Assembly: GCF_024169655.1 (NCBI RefSeq)
Contig: NZ_JALJWV010000001.1
Location: 6,244,001 to 6,308,000 of the forward strand
Length of the DNA: 64,000 nt
From: Pseudomonas marginalis
GTDB lineage: Bacteria; Pseudomonadota; Gammaproteobacteria; Pseudomonadales; Pseudomonadaceae
Direction of reading: 5' to 3'
In this document: positions 52,251 to 60,341 of the stretch, piece after piece
Position numbering within the stretch: the stretch's first letter is position 1
How the letters are laid out: every line of letters starts with the position of its first letter
Position numbers and translations under genes: made by a program
Notes under the pieces: model-generated
Database searches by the model: none
Told to the model about the DNA's origin: nothing
The model's input: the letters and a program-made list of their open reading frames with translations, nothing else

Positions 52251-52275
52251 TGTCTGCCTGAAAAAATGTGGCAAA

Positions 52276-52372
52276 AAATGTGGGAGGGGGCTTGCCCCCG
52301 ATAGCTGAGTGTCAGTCGACATCTTCGGCGGCTGGTTCACCGCTATCGGGGGCAAGCCCCCTCCCACATTTG
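52276..52372. repeat. REPIN between dgoD and the transporter gene
   Basis: AAATGTGGGAGGGGGCTTGC on the left and GCAAGCCCCCTCCCACATTT on the right flank about 55 bases, with the CCCCCGATAGC extension mirrored by GCTATCGGGGG. Unlike the others, this doublet is inside an operon-like run of same-direction genes, where it could reduce read-through or set mRNA stability. Confidence 0.93.
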
Positions 52373-52425
52373 AGCTGGTTTGGTCAGTAAGTCCGTCCTC
52401 AATAAACATAACAAGAGACAACCCC

Positions 52426-53730
52426 ATGCACCCTGAATCCCTCACCGGGCAGGCTTCTTTAGTCACGCCTAGCAGAAAGCGCTACTTCATCATGGTGCTG
52501 CTGTTTATCACCGTGGTGATCAACTACCTCGACCGCAGCAACCTGTCGATCGCGGCCCCGGCCCTGACCAGTGACCTGGGCATCGACCCGGTGCATGTCG
52601 GGCTGATTTTCTCGGCGTTCGGCTGGACCTACGCCGCCATGCAAATCCCCGGCGGCTGGCTGGTGGACCGGGTGCCGCCGCGCATCCTCTACACCGCGGC
52701 CCTGCTGCTGTGGTCCATCGCCACCGTGATGCTGGGCTTCGCGGCCAGCTTTATCGCGCTGTTTGTCCTGCGCATGGCGGTGGGCGCCCTGGAAGCCCCG
52801 GCCTATCCGATCAACAGCCGTGTGGTTACCACGTGGTTCCCCGAGCGTGAGCGCGCCACGGCGATTGGCTTCTACACCTCCGGGCAGTTCGTCGGGCTGG
52901 CGTTTCTCACCCCGGTGCTGGCCTGGTTACAGCACCACTACGGCTGGCACATGGTGTTTGTCACCACCGGCGGCGTCGGCATTCTCTGGGCGCTGATCTG
53001 GTACGCGGTGTACCGCGAGCCGAAGGACTTCAAAGGCGCCAACGCCGCTGAAATCGAACTGATCCGTGCAGGCGGCGGGCTGGTGGACATGCAGGCACAA
53101 ACCACCAAGGCACCGTTCAGTTGGGTCGACCTGGGCATTGTGCTGAGCAAGCGCAAACTCTGGGGCATCTACCTGGGCCAGTTCTGCCTGAACTCCACGC
53201 TGTGGTTCTTCCTGACGTGGTTCCCGACCTATCTGGTGAAATATCGCGGGATGGACTTCATCAAATCCGGCCTGCTCGCTTCCCTGCCCTTCCTCGCGGC
53301 GTTTGTCGGCGTGCTGTGCTCCGGGATTTTTTCCGACTGGCTGATTCGCCGTGGCGCGTCGGTGGGCTTTGCGCGCAAGTTGCCGATCATTGGCGGGCTG
53401 TTGATTTCCACCGCGATCATTGGCGCCAACTACGTGGATTCGACGGCCTGGGTGATTGCGTTCCTGGCGGTGGCGTTCTTCGGCAATGGCCTGGCGTCGA
53501 TCACCTGGTCGCTGGTGTCGACCTTGGCACCCGCTCGCTTGCTCGGCTTGACCGGCGGCGTGTTCAACTTCATCGGCAACCTGGCGGCGATTGCCACGCC
53601 GATCGTGATTGGCTTCCTGGCCAGCGGCGATTCGTTCGCACCGGCGATCACCTATATCGCAGTGCTGGCGTTGCTCGGGGCGCTTTCCTACATATTGTTG
53701 GTGGGCAAGGTCGAACGGATCGAGTTGTAA
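52426..53730 (+). CDS. MFS transporter, probable D-galactonate permease
   Basis: Major facilitator (434 aa) of the anion:cation symporter family with 12 membrane helices. It begins with a cytoplasmic lead to about residue 20, and the first loop motif is NYLDRSNLSIAAPAL. It is 53 bases after the REPIN that follows dgoD; this context, plus similarity in kind to DgoT/GudP proteins, suggests D-galactonate or a related hexonate as substrate. ATG 52426 is chosen; the longer frame reads through the REPIN. Confidence 0.88.
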   Translation: MHPESLTGQASLVTPSRKRYFIMVLLFITVVINYLDRSNLSIAAPALTSDLGIDPVHVGLIFSAFGWTYAAMQIPGGWLVDRVPPRILYTAALLLWSIATVMLGFAASFIALFVLRMAVGALEAPAYPINSRVVTTWFPERERATAIGFYTSGQFVGLAFLTPVLAWLQHHYGWHMVFVTTGGVGILWALIWYAVYREPKDFKGANAAEIELIRAGGGLVDMQAQTTKAPFSWVDLGIVLSKRKLWGIYLGQFCLNSTLWFFLTWFPTYLVKYRGMDFIKSGLLASLPFLAAFVGVLCSGIFSDWLIRRGASVGFARKLPIIGGLLISTAIIGANYVDSTAWVIAFLAVAFFGNGLASITWSLVSTLAPARLLGLTGGVFNFIGNLAAIATPIVIGFLASGDSFAPAITYIAVLALLGALSYILLVGKVERIEL

Positions 53731-53764
53731 AAAAATGGGCGACCTTGGGGTCGCCCATTTTTTT
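53731..53764. terminator. Bidirectional terminator after the MFS gene
   Basis: A 12-bp stem AAATGGGCGACC (53733-53744) / GGTCGCCCATTT (53749-53760) has a 4-base loop, with T-runs on both strands. It sits between two convergent genes and can end both. Confidence 0.92.
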
Positions 53765-53769
53765 GCGGC

Positions 53770-55428
53770 TTACGGCACCGACATTTCGTTACGGAAGATA
53801 TTCAGCGGGTCCCAGCGCTGCTTGGTACGCCGCAGGCGGCTTTCGATGATCAGGTCGGGGAAGAAAATGGCGTACCACTGGGGGTTCTTGGCGTTCGCCG
53901 GGTTGCCGCCGAGGTGCGTCATGTCGAGGTCGGGGTAATTGATGTAGCAGCCCTCGAACTGCGCGTTGAGCGGCACGCCTTGATCGTTGGCGAAGGCGTT
54001 GAAAAACAACCCCTGAATCCAATCGGCATGCGCCTGGTCGGCGGCGGCGCTGGCATCGCGCCAATAACATTGCGGTTGCCACTTGAGGAAAGAGCCGCGC
54101 TGGGCCGCGGATGATTCGCGCCGCACCGCCGGATCTGGCTGGTTGATGCGCCCGCCGAACGACTGGATCTGTATGAGGCTTTGGGTCAACACGTTCGCCG
54201 GGTCGGGCCAGGTCAGCGTGGTCCAGATCGCGGATAACACCTGCGGCGTGAAAATGCCTTTCTGATAGGCCGACTTATAGCGCCCACGCTGGTTGTCGCC
54301 GGAGCCGTTGAGGGTTTGCTGGCACGGCAGCCAGTCCAGGCGGCGCACGGCGGCACGCGCCGTGGTCAAGGAGTTGATGACGCGCCCGGCGGGGTTGCTT
54401 GGCGGCAGGTGGATCACGTGAAACGGCGTCACCGATTCGCTGGCGGCAATGCCGATGGCGTCCAGCATCGTCGTGACAAAATCGTTGAAGGGCGCCTGAT
54501 CGTTCAACTCGCCGTCTTTGTCCACGTAATGAATGCCCAGCGTGACGTTGCCGGTGTGCTGGTGGCGCATTTCCAGCTTGGTCGCCAGGCCCCAGGTGTC
54601 CGGGTCGGCCTGATGTTGGGCGAACCAGGCTTGATAGGCCTCCAGCAATCGGTCGAGCGCCGGTTTGGTCAGCATCGCCCAGTCCCATTCCAGTACCAGC
54701 CAAAGCACCTCCTTGGGGGCGTCCGGCAGGTCCTTGAAGTAATAACTGGTGATGATCCCGAACTGCCCGCCGCCGGCACCGCAGCACGCGGCAAACAGGT
54801 TCAGTTCGTCCGGGTCGGTGCTCTCCCGGCAGACATGCAGCGCTGTCAGGCCGTTGCCTTGGGCGTTGGGCACCAGAATATCGACACCGGACAGCCAGTC
54901 GCACACCAGGCCGTGTTTGCGCGAGAGCAAGCCGTAGCCGCCACCGCAGATGTGCCCGCCCAGGCCCACCGAATAACACGAACCACCGGGCAGGGTCTTG
55001 TTGGCCAACTTGTACAGGGCGACGTAGGCGTCCCAGTTCTGCCCGCCGGCTTCCAGGCGAAAGCGGTAGCGATAGGGCAAAGTCGGCACCAACTGGGAGT
55101 GCAATTGGCCGTCGGCGTCGTAGTCCAGTTGCTTCATTTGCCCGATATCCAGAATCGCCAACACCTCATTGGGGTCGTTGGGCATCTTGTTGGCGACGAA
55201 ACCTTCATAACAGTGGCCGCCGCTACGCACGGCAATCCGGCCATTGGCGACGGCCAGGGCCTGCGCCGCGGCGTCGATGATGTCCTGGGGGCTGTAACAG
55301 AGGTAAATCAGGTTGGCGCCGTTGGGCGAGGATTGGCCCTGCACGTTGCCCAAGGGCCAGCGCAGGTTGAAGCCTTTTTGCAAGGTGGCGTGACGGCGGT
55401 CCGATGCAGTGATGAGATCAAATGCCAT
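53770..55428 (-). CDS. FAD-linked oxidase with berberine-bridge-type C-terminus
   Basis: Flavoprotein (552 aa) of the PCMH/VAO family. The FAD-binding domain has IAVRSGGHCYEGF, whose His can bind flavin covalently, and GGHICGGGYGLLSRKHGL, whose Cys can form a second bond. The C-terminal BBE motif ends with CYINYPDLD and RWDPLNIFRNEMSVP. Substrate is unknown; relatives oxidise sugars or alkaloid-like compounds. The start MAFDLITA at 55428 has GGAG upstream. No signal peptide is seen. Confidence 0.87.
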   Translation of the reverse strand: MAFDLITASDRRHATLQKGFNLRWPLGNVQGQSSPNGANLIYLCYSPQDIIDAAAQALAVANGRIAVRSGGHCYEGFVANKMPNDPNEVLAILDIGQMKQLDYDADGQLHSQLVPTLPYRYRFRLEAGGQNWDAYVALYKLANKTLPGGSCYSVGLGGHICGGGYGLLSRKHGLVCDWLSGVDILVPNAQGNGLTALHVCRESTDPDELNLFAACCGAGGGQFGIITSYYFKDLPDAPKEVLWLVLEWDWAMLTKPALDRLLEAYQAWFAQHQADPDTWGLATKLEMRHQHTGNVTLGIHYVDKDGELNDQAPFNDFVTTMLDAIGIAASESVTPFHVIHLPPSNPAGRVINSLTTARAAVRRLDWLPCQQTLNGSGDNQRGRYKSAYQKGIFTPQVLSAIWTTLTWPDPANVLTQSLIQIQSFGGRINQPDPAVRRESSAAQRGSFLKWQPQCYWRDASAAADQAHADWIQGLFFNAFANDQGVPLNAQFEGCYINYPDLDMTHLGGNPANAKNPQWYAIFFPDLIIESRLRRTKQRWDPLNIFRNEMSVP

Positions 55429-55541
55429 GATGTACTCCAAGGAGCCAAGAATGACTTCTGATGCGGCTAACTTAACGACCGGGAGCGCAAGAAATACCGG
55501 GGCTTGCTGAGGTGGTTAGACGGCAATAGGCATGAAGTGCG

Positions 55542-55571
55542 TTAAGGGGGAACGAACGGTTCGCCCCTTAA
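55542..55571. other. Long inverted repeat between the FAD oxidase and RcnB-like genes
   Basis: TTAAGGGG (55542-55549) and CCCCTTAA (55564-55571) enclose an inner GAAC/GTTC pair, giving a near-continuous 12-bp hairpin with one bulge. It is downstream of the leftward RcnB-like gene and 114 bases before the oxidase start. No U-run follows, so its role as terminator is uncertain. Confidence 0.5.
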
Positions 55572-55602
55572 GCCTAGCGGAAGAAATCGAGGAACCGCGG
55601 CG

Positions 55603-56052
55603 TCAGTTCAAGACGCCTTCCAGAATTTCATAGACGATGCCCGTGCCCACTGCGATCAACACCACGTCCGGGCCTGAACGGCGCCATTCATAGCCCTCGT
55701 AGTACGGCAGGCGCGCCAGGGCGCGGCTATCGAGGCGTTCGCCATAGTAGCCGTGGGGCATCGGCCGGCCACGGACCAGGCGCATATCCGGCGGCGGTGG
55801 CGCGCCACGACCGAATTGGCCGTGATTGTCGCGGATGATCTGGCGCACCGGACCGAAGTCCCGGGGTGGGCCGCCGCGACGGTCGTCCTGCGGGCCGCGA
55901 TGGTCGTCGCCACGTTGTTCGTGCTGGCCTGGTGGGCCGCCACGGTCGTCACGGTCGTCGCCGCGTTGGTCAGGCGGCGCGGCTTGCACCAGGGCGCTGG
56001 CGGCAAGCACCAGCGCGCCACAACCAGCAATCACGGACTTGGGCATTTTCAT
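55603..56052 (-). CDS. RcnB/CigR-like secreted protein
   Basis: 149 aa with signal peptide MKMPKSVIAGCGALVLAASALVQA. A disordered region of Asp/Arg/Gly/His-rich repeats (about 25-75: RGDDRDDRGG, QRGDDHRGP) follows, then an RcnB-type C-terminal domain (YYEGYEWRRSGPDVVLIAVGTGIVYEIL). Known relatives act in periplasmic Ni/Co homeostasis or as anti-virulence factors; neither role is proven here. ATG 56052 follows GAGGAATTCCCG. Confidence 0.82.
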   Translation of the reverse strand: MKMPKSVIAGCGALVLAASALVQAAPPDQRGDDRDDRGGPPGQHEQRGDDHRGPQDDRRGGPPRDFGPVRQIIRDNHGQFGRGAPPPPDMRLVRGRPMPHGYYGERLDSRALARLPYYEGYEWRRSGPDVVLIAVGTGIVYEILEGVLN

Positions 56053-56075
56053 CGGGAATTCCTCGGGGCACGCAT

Positions 56076-56112
56076 ACAAAAAAGGGATTTCGAACGCGGT
56101 TCGAAATCCCTT
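56076..56112 (-). terminator. Strong terminator after trpBA
   Basis: A 14-bp perfect stem AAGGGATTTCGAAC (56082-56095) / GTTCGAAATCCCTT (56099-56112) with a 3-base loop is followed on the minus strand by TTTTTTG. It closes the trpBA transcript 76 bases after the trpA stop. Confidence 0.93.
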
Positions 56113-56188
56113 GGTCTTGCTGTTTAGGCCACGGTGTTGCGGGTTGATTCCTCTGTATCAGGAACTTTACCTACCGTATACGAGGCGC

Positions 56189-56998
56189 TTACTTACGTGC
56201 GTTACGGACACCTGCCGACAGCGCTGCACACAGGCTCAGCACGCCGTCGATGGCTTGCTGGTCATTGCTGGCGTTGGCGATTTGATCGATCAGCGCCGAA
56301 CCCACCACCACACCATCGGCCAAGCGCGCGATGGCGGCCGCTTGCTCCGGCGTGCGGATACCAAAACCGATGCTGATCGGCAGGTCGGTATGGCGACGCA
56401 GGCGGGCCACGGCTTCTTCGACGTGTTCCAGGGTGGCGGCACCGGCACCGGTCACACCGGCCACCGACACGTAGTACACAAAGCCCGAGCTGCCGTTGAG
56501 CACGGTTGGCAGGCGCACGTCGTCGGTGGTCGGCGTGGTCAGGCGGATAAAGTCGATACCGGCTGCCTGGGCCGGGTCGCACAGCTCGCCGTTATGTTCG
56601 GGCGGCAGGTCGACCACGATCAGGCCGTCGACGCCGGCTTGCTTGGCATCGGCAATAAATTGCGGCACGCCGTATTTGTGGATCGGGTTGAAGTAACCCA
56701 TCAGCACCAGCGGGGTGTCGCTGTTGTCCTTGCGGAACTCGCGCACCATCTGCAGGGTTTTCGCCAGGTTCTGCTTGGCGGTCAGCGCGCGGATGTTGGC
56801 CAGTTGAATGGCCGGGCCGTCGGCCATCGGGTCGGTGAAGGGCATGCCCAGCTCGATCACGTCGGCACCGGCAGCGGGCAAGCCCTTGAGGATGGCCAGC
56901 GAGGTGTCATAACCGGGGTCGCCGGCGGTAACGAAGGTCACCAGGGCGGCGCGGTTTTGTTCCTTGAGTTGCGCAAAGCGGGTTTGCAGGCGGCTCAT
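56189..56998 (-). CDS. trpA: Tryptophan synthase subunit alpha
   Basis: Cleaves indole-3-glycerol phosphate to indole and G3P (269 aa). The catalytic Glu and Asp are in VIELGMPFTDPMADGP; the phosphate-binding end is GFGIRTPEQAAAI. The start ATG is directly after the trpB stop. Indole is channelled to TrpB. Confidence 0.97.
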   Translation of the reverse strand: MSRLQTRFAQLKEQNRAALVTFVTAGDPGYDTSLAILKGLPAAGADVIELGMPFTDPMADGPAIQLANIRALTAKQNLAKTLQMVREFRKDNSDTPLVLMGYFNPIHKYGVPQFIADAKQAGVDGLIVVDLPPEHNGELCDPAQAAGIDFIRLTTPTTDDVRLPTVLNGSSGFVYYVSVAGVTGAGAATLEHVEEAVARLRRHTDLPISIGFGIRTPEQAAAIARLADGVVVGSALIDQIANASNDQQAIDGVLSLCAALSAGVRNARK

Positions 56999-58225
56999 TT
57001 AGTGTTTCTCCTGCTGGGACTGTTCCATGTGGTGCATCACGGTCTGCATGTCTTTGTCGCCACGACCGGACAGGTTGACCACCATCAGGTGATCCTTCGG
57101 CAGGGTCGGTGCGCGTTTGAACACTTCGGCCAGGGCGTGGGCGCTTTCCAGTGCAGGAATAATCCCTTCCAGGCGGCAGCATTTGTGAAAGGCGTCGAGT
57201 GCTTCGTGGTCGGTCACCGAGGTGTACTGGACGCGGCCGATATCGTGCAACCAGGCGTGTTCAGGACCGATGCCGGGGTAGTCGAGGCCGGCGGAAATCG
57301 AATGGGCGTCGATGATCTGGCCATCGTCGTCCTGCAGCAGGAAGGTGCGGTTGCCGTGCAGTACGCCCGGTACGCCACCGTTGAGGCTGGCGGCGTGTTT
57401 GCCGGTTTCGATGCCAAAGCCCGCGGCTTCGACGCCGATGATCTCGACGCTGCTGTCATCCAGGAACGGATGGAACAGGCCCATGGCGTTGGAACCGCCG
57501 CCGATGCACGCCACCAGGCTGTCCGGCAGGCGGCCTTCCTGGGCTTGCAGTTGGGTGCGGGTTTCCTTGCCGATCACGGACTGGAAGTCGCGCACCATCG
57601 CAGGATAAGGGTGCGGGCCGGCCACGGTGCCGATCAGGTAGAAGGTGTCGTCGACGTTGGTCACCCAGTCGCGCAGGGCTTCGTTCATCGCGTCTTTGAG
57701 GGTGCCGGTGCCGGCAACCACCGGGATCACTTCAGCGCCCAGCAGCTTCATGCGGAACACGTTGGCCTGTTGGCGCTCGATGTCCGTGGTGCCCATGTAG
57801 ATCACGCATTGCAGGCCGAAACGCGCGGCCACGGTGGCGGTGGCCACACCGTGCATGCCGGCGCCGGTCTCGGCGATGATGCGTTTCTTGCCCATGCGCC
57901 GCGCCAGCAGGATCTGGCCGATGCAGTTGTTGATCTTGTGCGCGCCGGTGTGGTTCAGCTCTTCGCGCTTGAGGTAAATCTTGGCGCCGCCGCAGAACTC
58001 CGTCAGCCGCTCAGCGAAATACAGCGGGCTTGGTCGACCGACGTAGTCGCGCTGGAAGTAGGCCAATTCTTCGTTGAACGCAGGATCAATCTTGGCCGCT
58101 TCGTATTCGCGGGCCAGCTCGAGGATCAACGGCATCAGGGTTTCAGCGACGTAGCGGCCGCCGAATGCGCCGAACAGGCCGTTGGCGTCAGGGCCGTTGC
58201 GTAGATCGGTCTGGGACTGAGTCAT
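56999..58225 (-). CDS. trpB: Tryptophan synthase subunit beta
   Basis: PLP-dependent condensation of indole with serine (408 aa). The PLP Lys is in NHTGAHKINN, the phosphate cup is GGGSNAMG, and AETGAGMHG is the substrate loop. The start MTQSQTDLRN at 58225 is chosen over a 12-codon longer frame. It is divergent from trpI, as is usual in Pseudomonas, where TrpI activates trpBA when indoleglycerol phosphate accumulates. Confidence 0.97.
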   Translation of the reverse strand: MTQSQTDLRNGPDANGLFGAFGGRYVAETLMPLILELAREYEAAKIDPAFNEELAYFQRDYVGRPSPLYFAERLTEFCGGAKIYLKREELNHTGAHKINNCIGQILLARRMGKKRIIAETGAGMHGVATATVAARFGLQCVIYMGTTDIERQQANVFRMKLLGAEVIPVVAGTGTLKDAMNEALRDWVTNVDDTFYLIGTVAGPHPYPAMVRDFQSVIGKETRTQLQAQEGRLPDSLVACIGGGSNAMGLFHPFLDDSSVEIIGVEAAGFGIETGKHAASLNGGVPGVLHGNRTFLLQDDDGQIIDAHSISAGLDYPGIGPEHAWLHDIGRVQYTSVTDHEALDAFHKCCRLEGIIPALESAHALAEVFKRAPTLPKDHLMVVNLSGRGDKDMQTVMHHMEQSQQEKH

Positions 58226-58317
58226 GGGACGCTCCAGGAAAAGAATTCGGGTGGGAAGCAATGACGGCCACTCTACCCCTGACGTCCGGTGCTGAAAACC
58301 GATAAGATCGCCGTAAC

Positions 58318-58336
58318 CTGTCAGGAAAACTCACAG
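58318..58336. promoter_or_regulatory. Candidate TrpI operator at the trpI start
   Basis: CTGTCAG-N5-CTCACAG is a near-perfect 7-bp dyad ending one base before the trpI ATG; it also contains the AGGA ribosome-binding site. The 111-base gap between trpB and trpI is the known location of TrpI control sites in Pseudomonas. Binding here would also affect trpI itself. Confidence 0.5.
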
Positions 58337-59233
58337 ATGAGCCGAGACCTTCCGCCCCTTAACGCCCTACGCGCATTCGAAGCCACGGCCCGCCTCAACA
58401 GCGTGAGCCAGGCTGCTGAGCAGTTGCACGTCACCCATGGCGCTGTGAGCCGCCAGCTTAAAGTGCTGGAAGAACATTTGGGTGTCAGCCTGTTCGTCAA
58501 GGAAGGACGCGGCCTCAAACTCACAGATGCCGGCGTGCGTCTGCGCGATGCGAGTGCCGAGGCGTTCGAGCGGTTAAGGGATGCGTGCGCAGAAATCACC
58601 CAAAGCAGCGCCGATGCACCGTTCGTCCTCGGCTGTTCGGGCAGTTTGCTGGCACGCTGGTTTATTCCGCGCCTGGGCCGCTTGAATGCCGACCTGCCCG
58701 ATCTGCGCTTGCACCTGTCGGCGGGCGAAGGTGACCTGGACCCCCGCCGCCCCGGTCTGGACGCGCTGCTGTTGTTCGCCGAACCCCCGTGGCCAGCGGA
58801 TATGCAGGTGTACGAGCTGGCCAGCGAGCGTATCGGCCCGGTCATGAGCCCGCGTTTCGCCGGTTACGAGCGCCTGCGCGACGCCCCGGCTGCGGCGCTG
58901 TGTGGCGAAGCGCTGTTGCACACCACGTCACGCCCGCAGGCCTGGCCCAGTTGGGCGCAGCAACACGGGATCGAGCCCGGTGCGTTGAAACACGGCCAGG
59001 GTTTTGAGCATTTGTACTACTTGCTGGAAGCGGCGGTTGCAGGGCTGGGCGTGGCGATCGCGCCGGAGCCGCTGGTGGCGGAGGATGTGCGCGCCGGTCG
59101 CCTGGTGGCGCCGTGGGGTTTCACGCAAACCCCGGCGCACCTGGCGTTGTGGCTACCCAAGCGCGCCGCGGATGGGCGCGCTCGGCAACTGGCGCAATGG
59201 CTCAAGGCTGAGTTGTTGCGCCAGCCGGTATAG
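58337..59233 (+). CDS. trpI: LysR-family regulator TrpI
   Basis: Activator of trpBA (298 aa). N-terminal HTH is at about 20-65 (NSVSQAAEQLHVTHGAVSRQLKVLEEHLGVSLF). An effector domain for indoleglycerol phosphate is inferred from family knowledge. ATG 58337 has AGGA 10 bases upstream; a 16-codon longer frame exists. Its stop is only 8 bases from the convergent ElaB-like gene. Confidence 0.95.
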   Translation: MSRDLPPLNALRAFEATARLNSVSQAAEQLHVTHGAVSRQLKVLEEHLGVSLFVKEGRGLKLTDAGVRLRDASAEAFERLRDACAEITQSSADAPFVLGCSGSLLARWFIPRLGRLNADLPDLRLHLSAGEGDLDPRRPGLDALLLFAEPPWPADMQVYELASERIGPVMSPRFAGYERLRDAPAAALCGEALLHTTSRPQAWPSWAQQHGIEPGALKHGQGFEHLYYLLEAAVAGLGVAIAPEPLVAEDVRAGRLVAPWGFTQTPAHLALWLPKRAADGRARQLAQWLKAELLRQPV

Positions 59234-59241
59234 CCGGCAAA

Positions 59242-59568
59242 TCAGTTACCGCGTTTGCACAGCAGGTAAGCCGCCAGCAGGCCCAGTGCGCCAACGGCAA
59301 CGCCGGCTGTGGTCCATGGGTGCTCTTGTGCGTAGTCCCGGGTCGCCACACCGGTTTCGCGGATTTTGACTTTGCTTTCTTCGTAGGCGTCGCTGATCAG
59401 GTGACGGGAATGCTTGAGTGCGTTCTCGGCATTGCTTTTCAGGGCCTTCAGGGTCTTGCGCGACTCATCGGAAGCATCGTCCTTGAGGTCCTCAAGGGAC
59501 TTGAGCAAGCTCGAAATCTCGGCTTCCATGCTTTCCAGCGACGCTTTGCGTAAAGAAGTGTTGGCCAT
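59242..59568 (-). CDS. ElaB/YqjD-family (DUF883) membrane-anchored protein
   Basis: 108 aa: a long charged, probably coiled-coil helix (about 10-70) followed by a C-terminal membrane segment (TTAGVAVGALGLLAAYLL) and the tail CKRGN. Relatives in E. coli sit in the inner membrane by the C-terminal helix, bind ribosomes and are stationary-phase induced. Divergent from dodecin, 156 bases away. Confidence 0.9.
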   Translation of the reverse strand: MANTSLRKASLESMEAEISSLLKSLEDLKDDASDESRKTLKALKSNAENALKHSRHLISDAYEESKVKIRETGVATRDYAQEHPWTTAGVAVGALGLLAAYLLCKRGN

Positions 59569-59681
59569 GTGGACTCTCCTGAAATGATTGAGTGGCGTGT
59601 GTAGATACCGACTACGGCCGTTTCAGAAAGTGCAGTAAATCTGAACTTTCGAATAGGAATGGTCGCCAGAAGCAGTATGAA

Positions 59682-59700
59682 CTTTCACTGCTAGGCTTTA
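59682..59700 (+). promoter_or_regulatory. Possible stress-type promoter before dodecin
   Basis: ACTTTCACTGCTAGGCTTT contains TGCTAGGCTT, which resembles an extended sigma-S -10 (TGCTAYRCTT). It is 25 bases before the dodecin ATG and is echoed upstream of osmC. No -35 is obvious. Prediction only. Confidence 0.35.
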
Positions 59701-59724
59701 TTGACGACCCTCAGGAGAAACGCC

Positions 59725-59940
59725 ATGTCTGATCATCACACCTACAAAAAAGTCGAATTGGTGGGCTCGTCCGCCACCAGTATCGAAGAGGCGATCAACA
59801 ACGCCTTGGCCGAAGCCAGCAAGAGCCTCAAGCACTTGGAGTGGTTCGAGGTGATCGAAACCCGAGGCCATATCAAGGACGGCAAGGCCGCGCACTTCCA
59901 GGTTACGTTGAAGGTGGGGTTCCGAATTGCCAGTAGTTGA
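59725..59940 (+). CDS. Dodecin (flavin-binding)
   Basis: Small dodecameric flavin storage protein (71 aa). It matches the family in MSDHHTYKKVELVGSSATSIEEAI, the flavin-contacting W in LEWFEVIETRG, and C-terminal FQVTLKVGFRI. ATG 59725 has AGGAGAAA upstream. It probably buffers riboflavin or coenzyme A/FMN; function from family knowledge. Confidence 0.93.
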   Translation: MSDHHTYKKVELVGSSATSIEEAINNALAEASKSLKHLEWFEVIETRGHIKDGKAAHFQVTLKVGFRIASS

Positions 59941-60055
59941 TCGGAGCGGTTGAACTTGCCGGCTGGCCGATTGCCATAACCTGCGCTACAACCAATGGGG
60001 GCCGATGCGACCAGTGTCGGCACGCTCGTTTCGATCAGCGCAAGGAAAGTGACGG

Positions 60056-60280
60056 ATGAAGAAGTTCCTGTTAGCGGTAGGTTTATTGAGCATGGCGGGC
60101 ACCGTGCTGGCGGCGGGCAAGCCGTGTGAAGAGCTGAAAAGCGAAATTGCCGCGAAAATCGACGCCAAGGGCGCTTCGGGTTATTCGCTGGAAGTCGTGG
60201 CTAAAGGTGCTGCGGCGGACGGTAAAGTGGTTGGCAGTTGCGAAGGCGGCACCAAGGAAATCGTCTACAAGCGCGGTTAA
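60056..60280 (+). CDS. DUF1161 small periplasmic protein (copy 1)
   Basis: 74 aa with signal peptide MKKFLLAVGLLSMAGTVLAAG. The mature part has two Cys (KPCEELKSEI and GSCEGGTKEIVY) that could form one disulfide. Function is unknown. A paralogue lies at 62135. A strong terminator follows. Confidence 0.88.
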   Translation: MKKFLLAVGLLSMAGTVLAAGKPCEELKSEIAAKIDAKGASGYSLEVVAKGAAADGKVVGSCEGGTKEIVYKRG

Positions 60281-60297
60281 TCCCACGTTGCAGACAT

Positions 60298-60329
60298 AAA
60301 AAACCGACGCAGGTGCGTCGGTTTTTTTT
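60298..60329. terminator. Terminator between DUF1161 and the LLM oxidoreductase gene
   Basis: A 10-bp stem AACCGACGCA (60302-60311) / TGCGTCGGTT (60314-60323) with a tiny loop has an A-run before and a T-run after. It serves two convergent genes. Confidence 0.9.
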
Positions 60330-60341
60330 CGCCTGCGAGGT

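Noticed and set aside
33290..52372. Spaced GTGGGAGGG repeats considered as a CRISPR array
   Set aside because: The repeats are inverted pairs many kilobases apart with no regular spacers and no cas genes; they are REP elements.
52829..52836. CCACGTGG core inside the MFS gene
   Set aside because: The flanks (GTTA and TTCC) do not match parS on either side, so it is a chance occurrence.
55826..58204. Open frame of 792 codons on the plus strand
   Set aside because: It runs antisense across the RcnB-like gene, trpA and trpB and has only repetitive His/Gly/Val-rich shadow composition.
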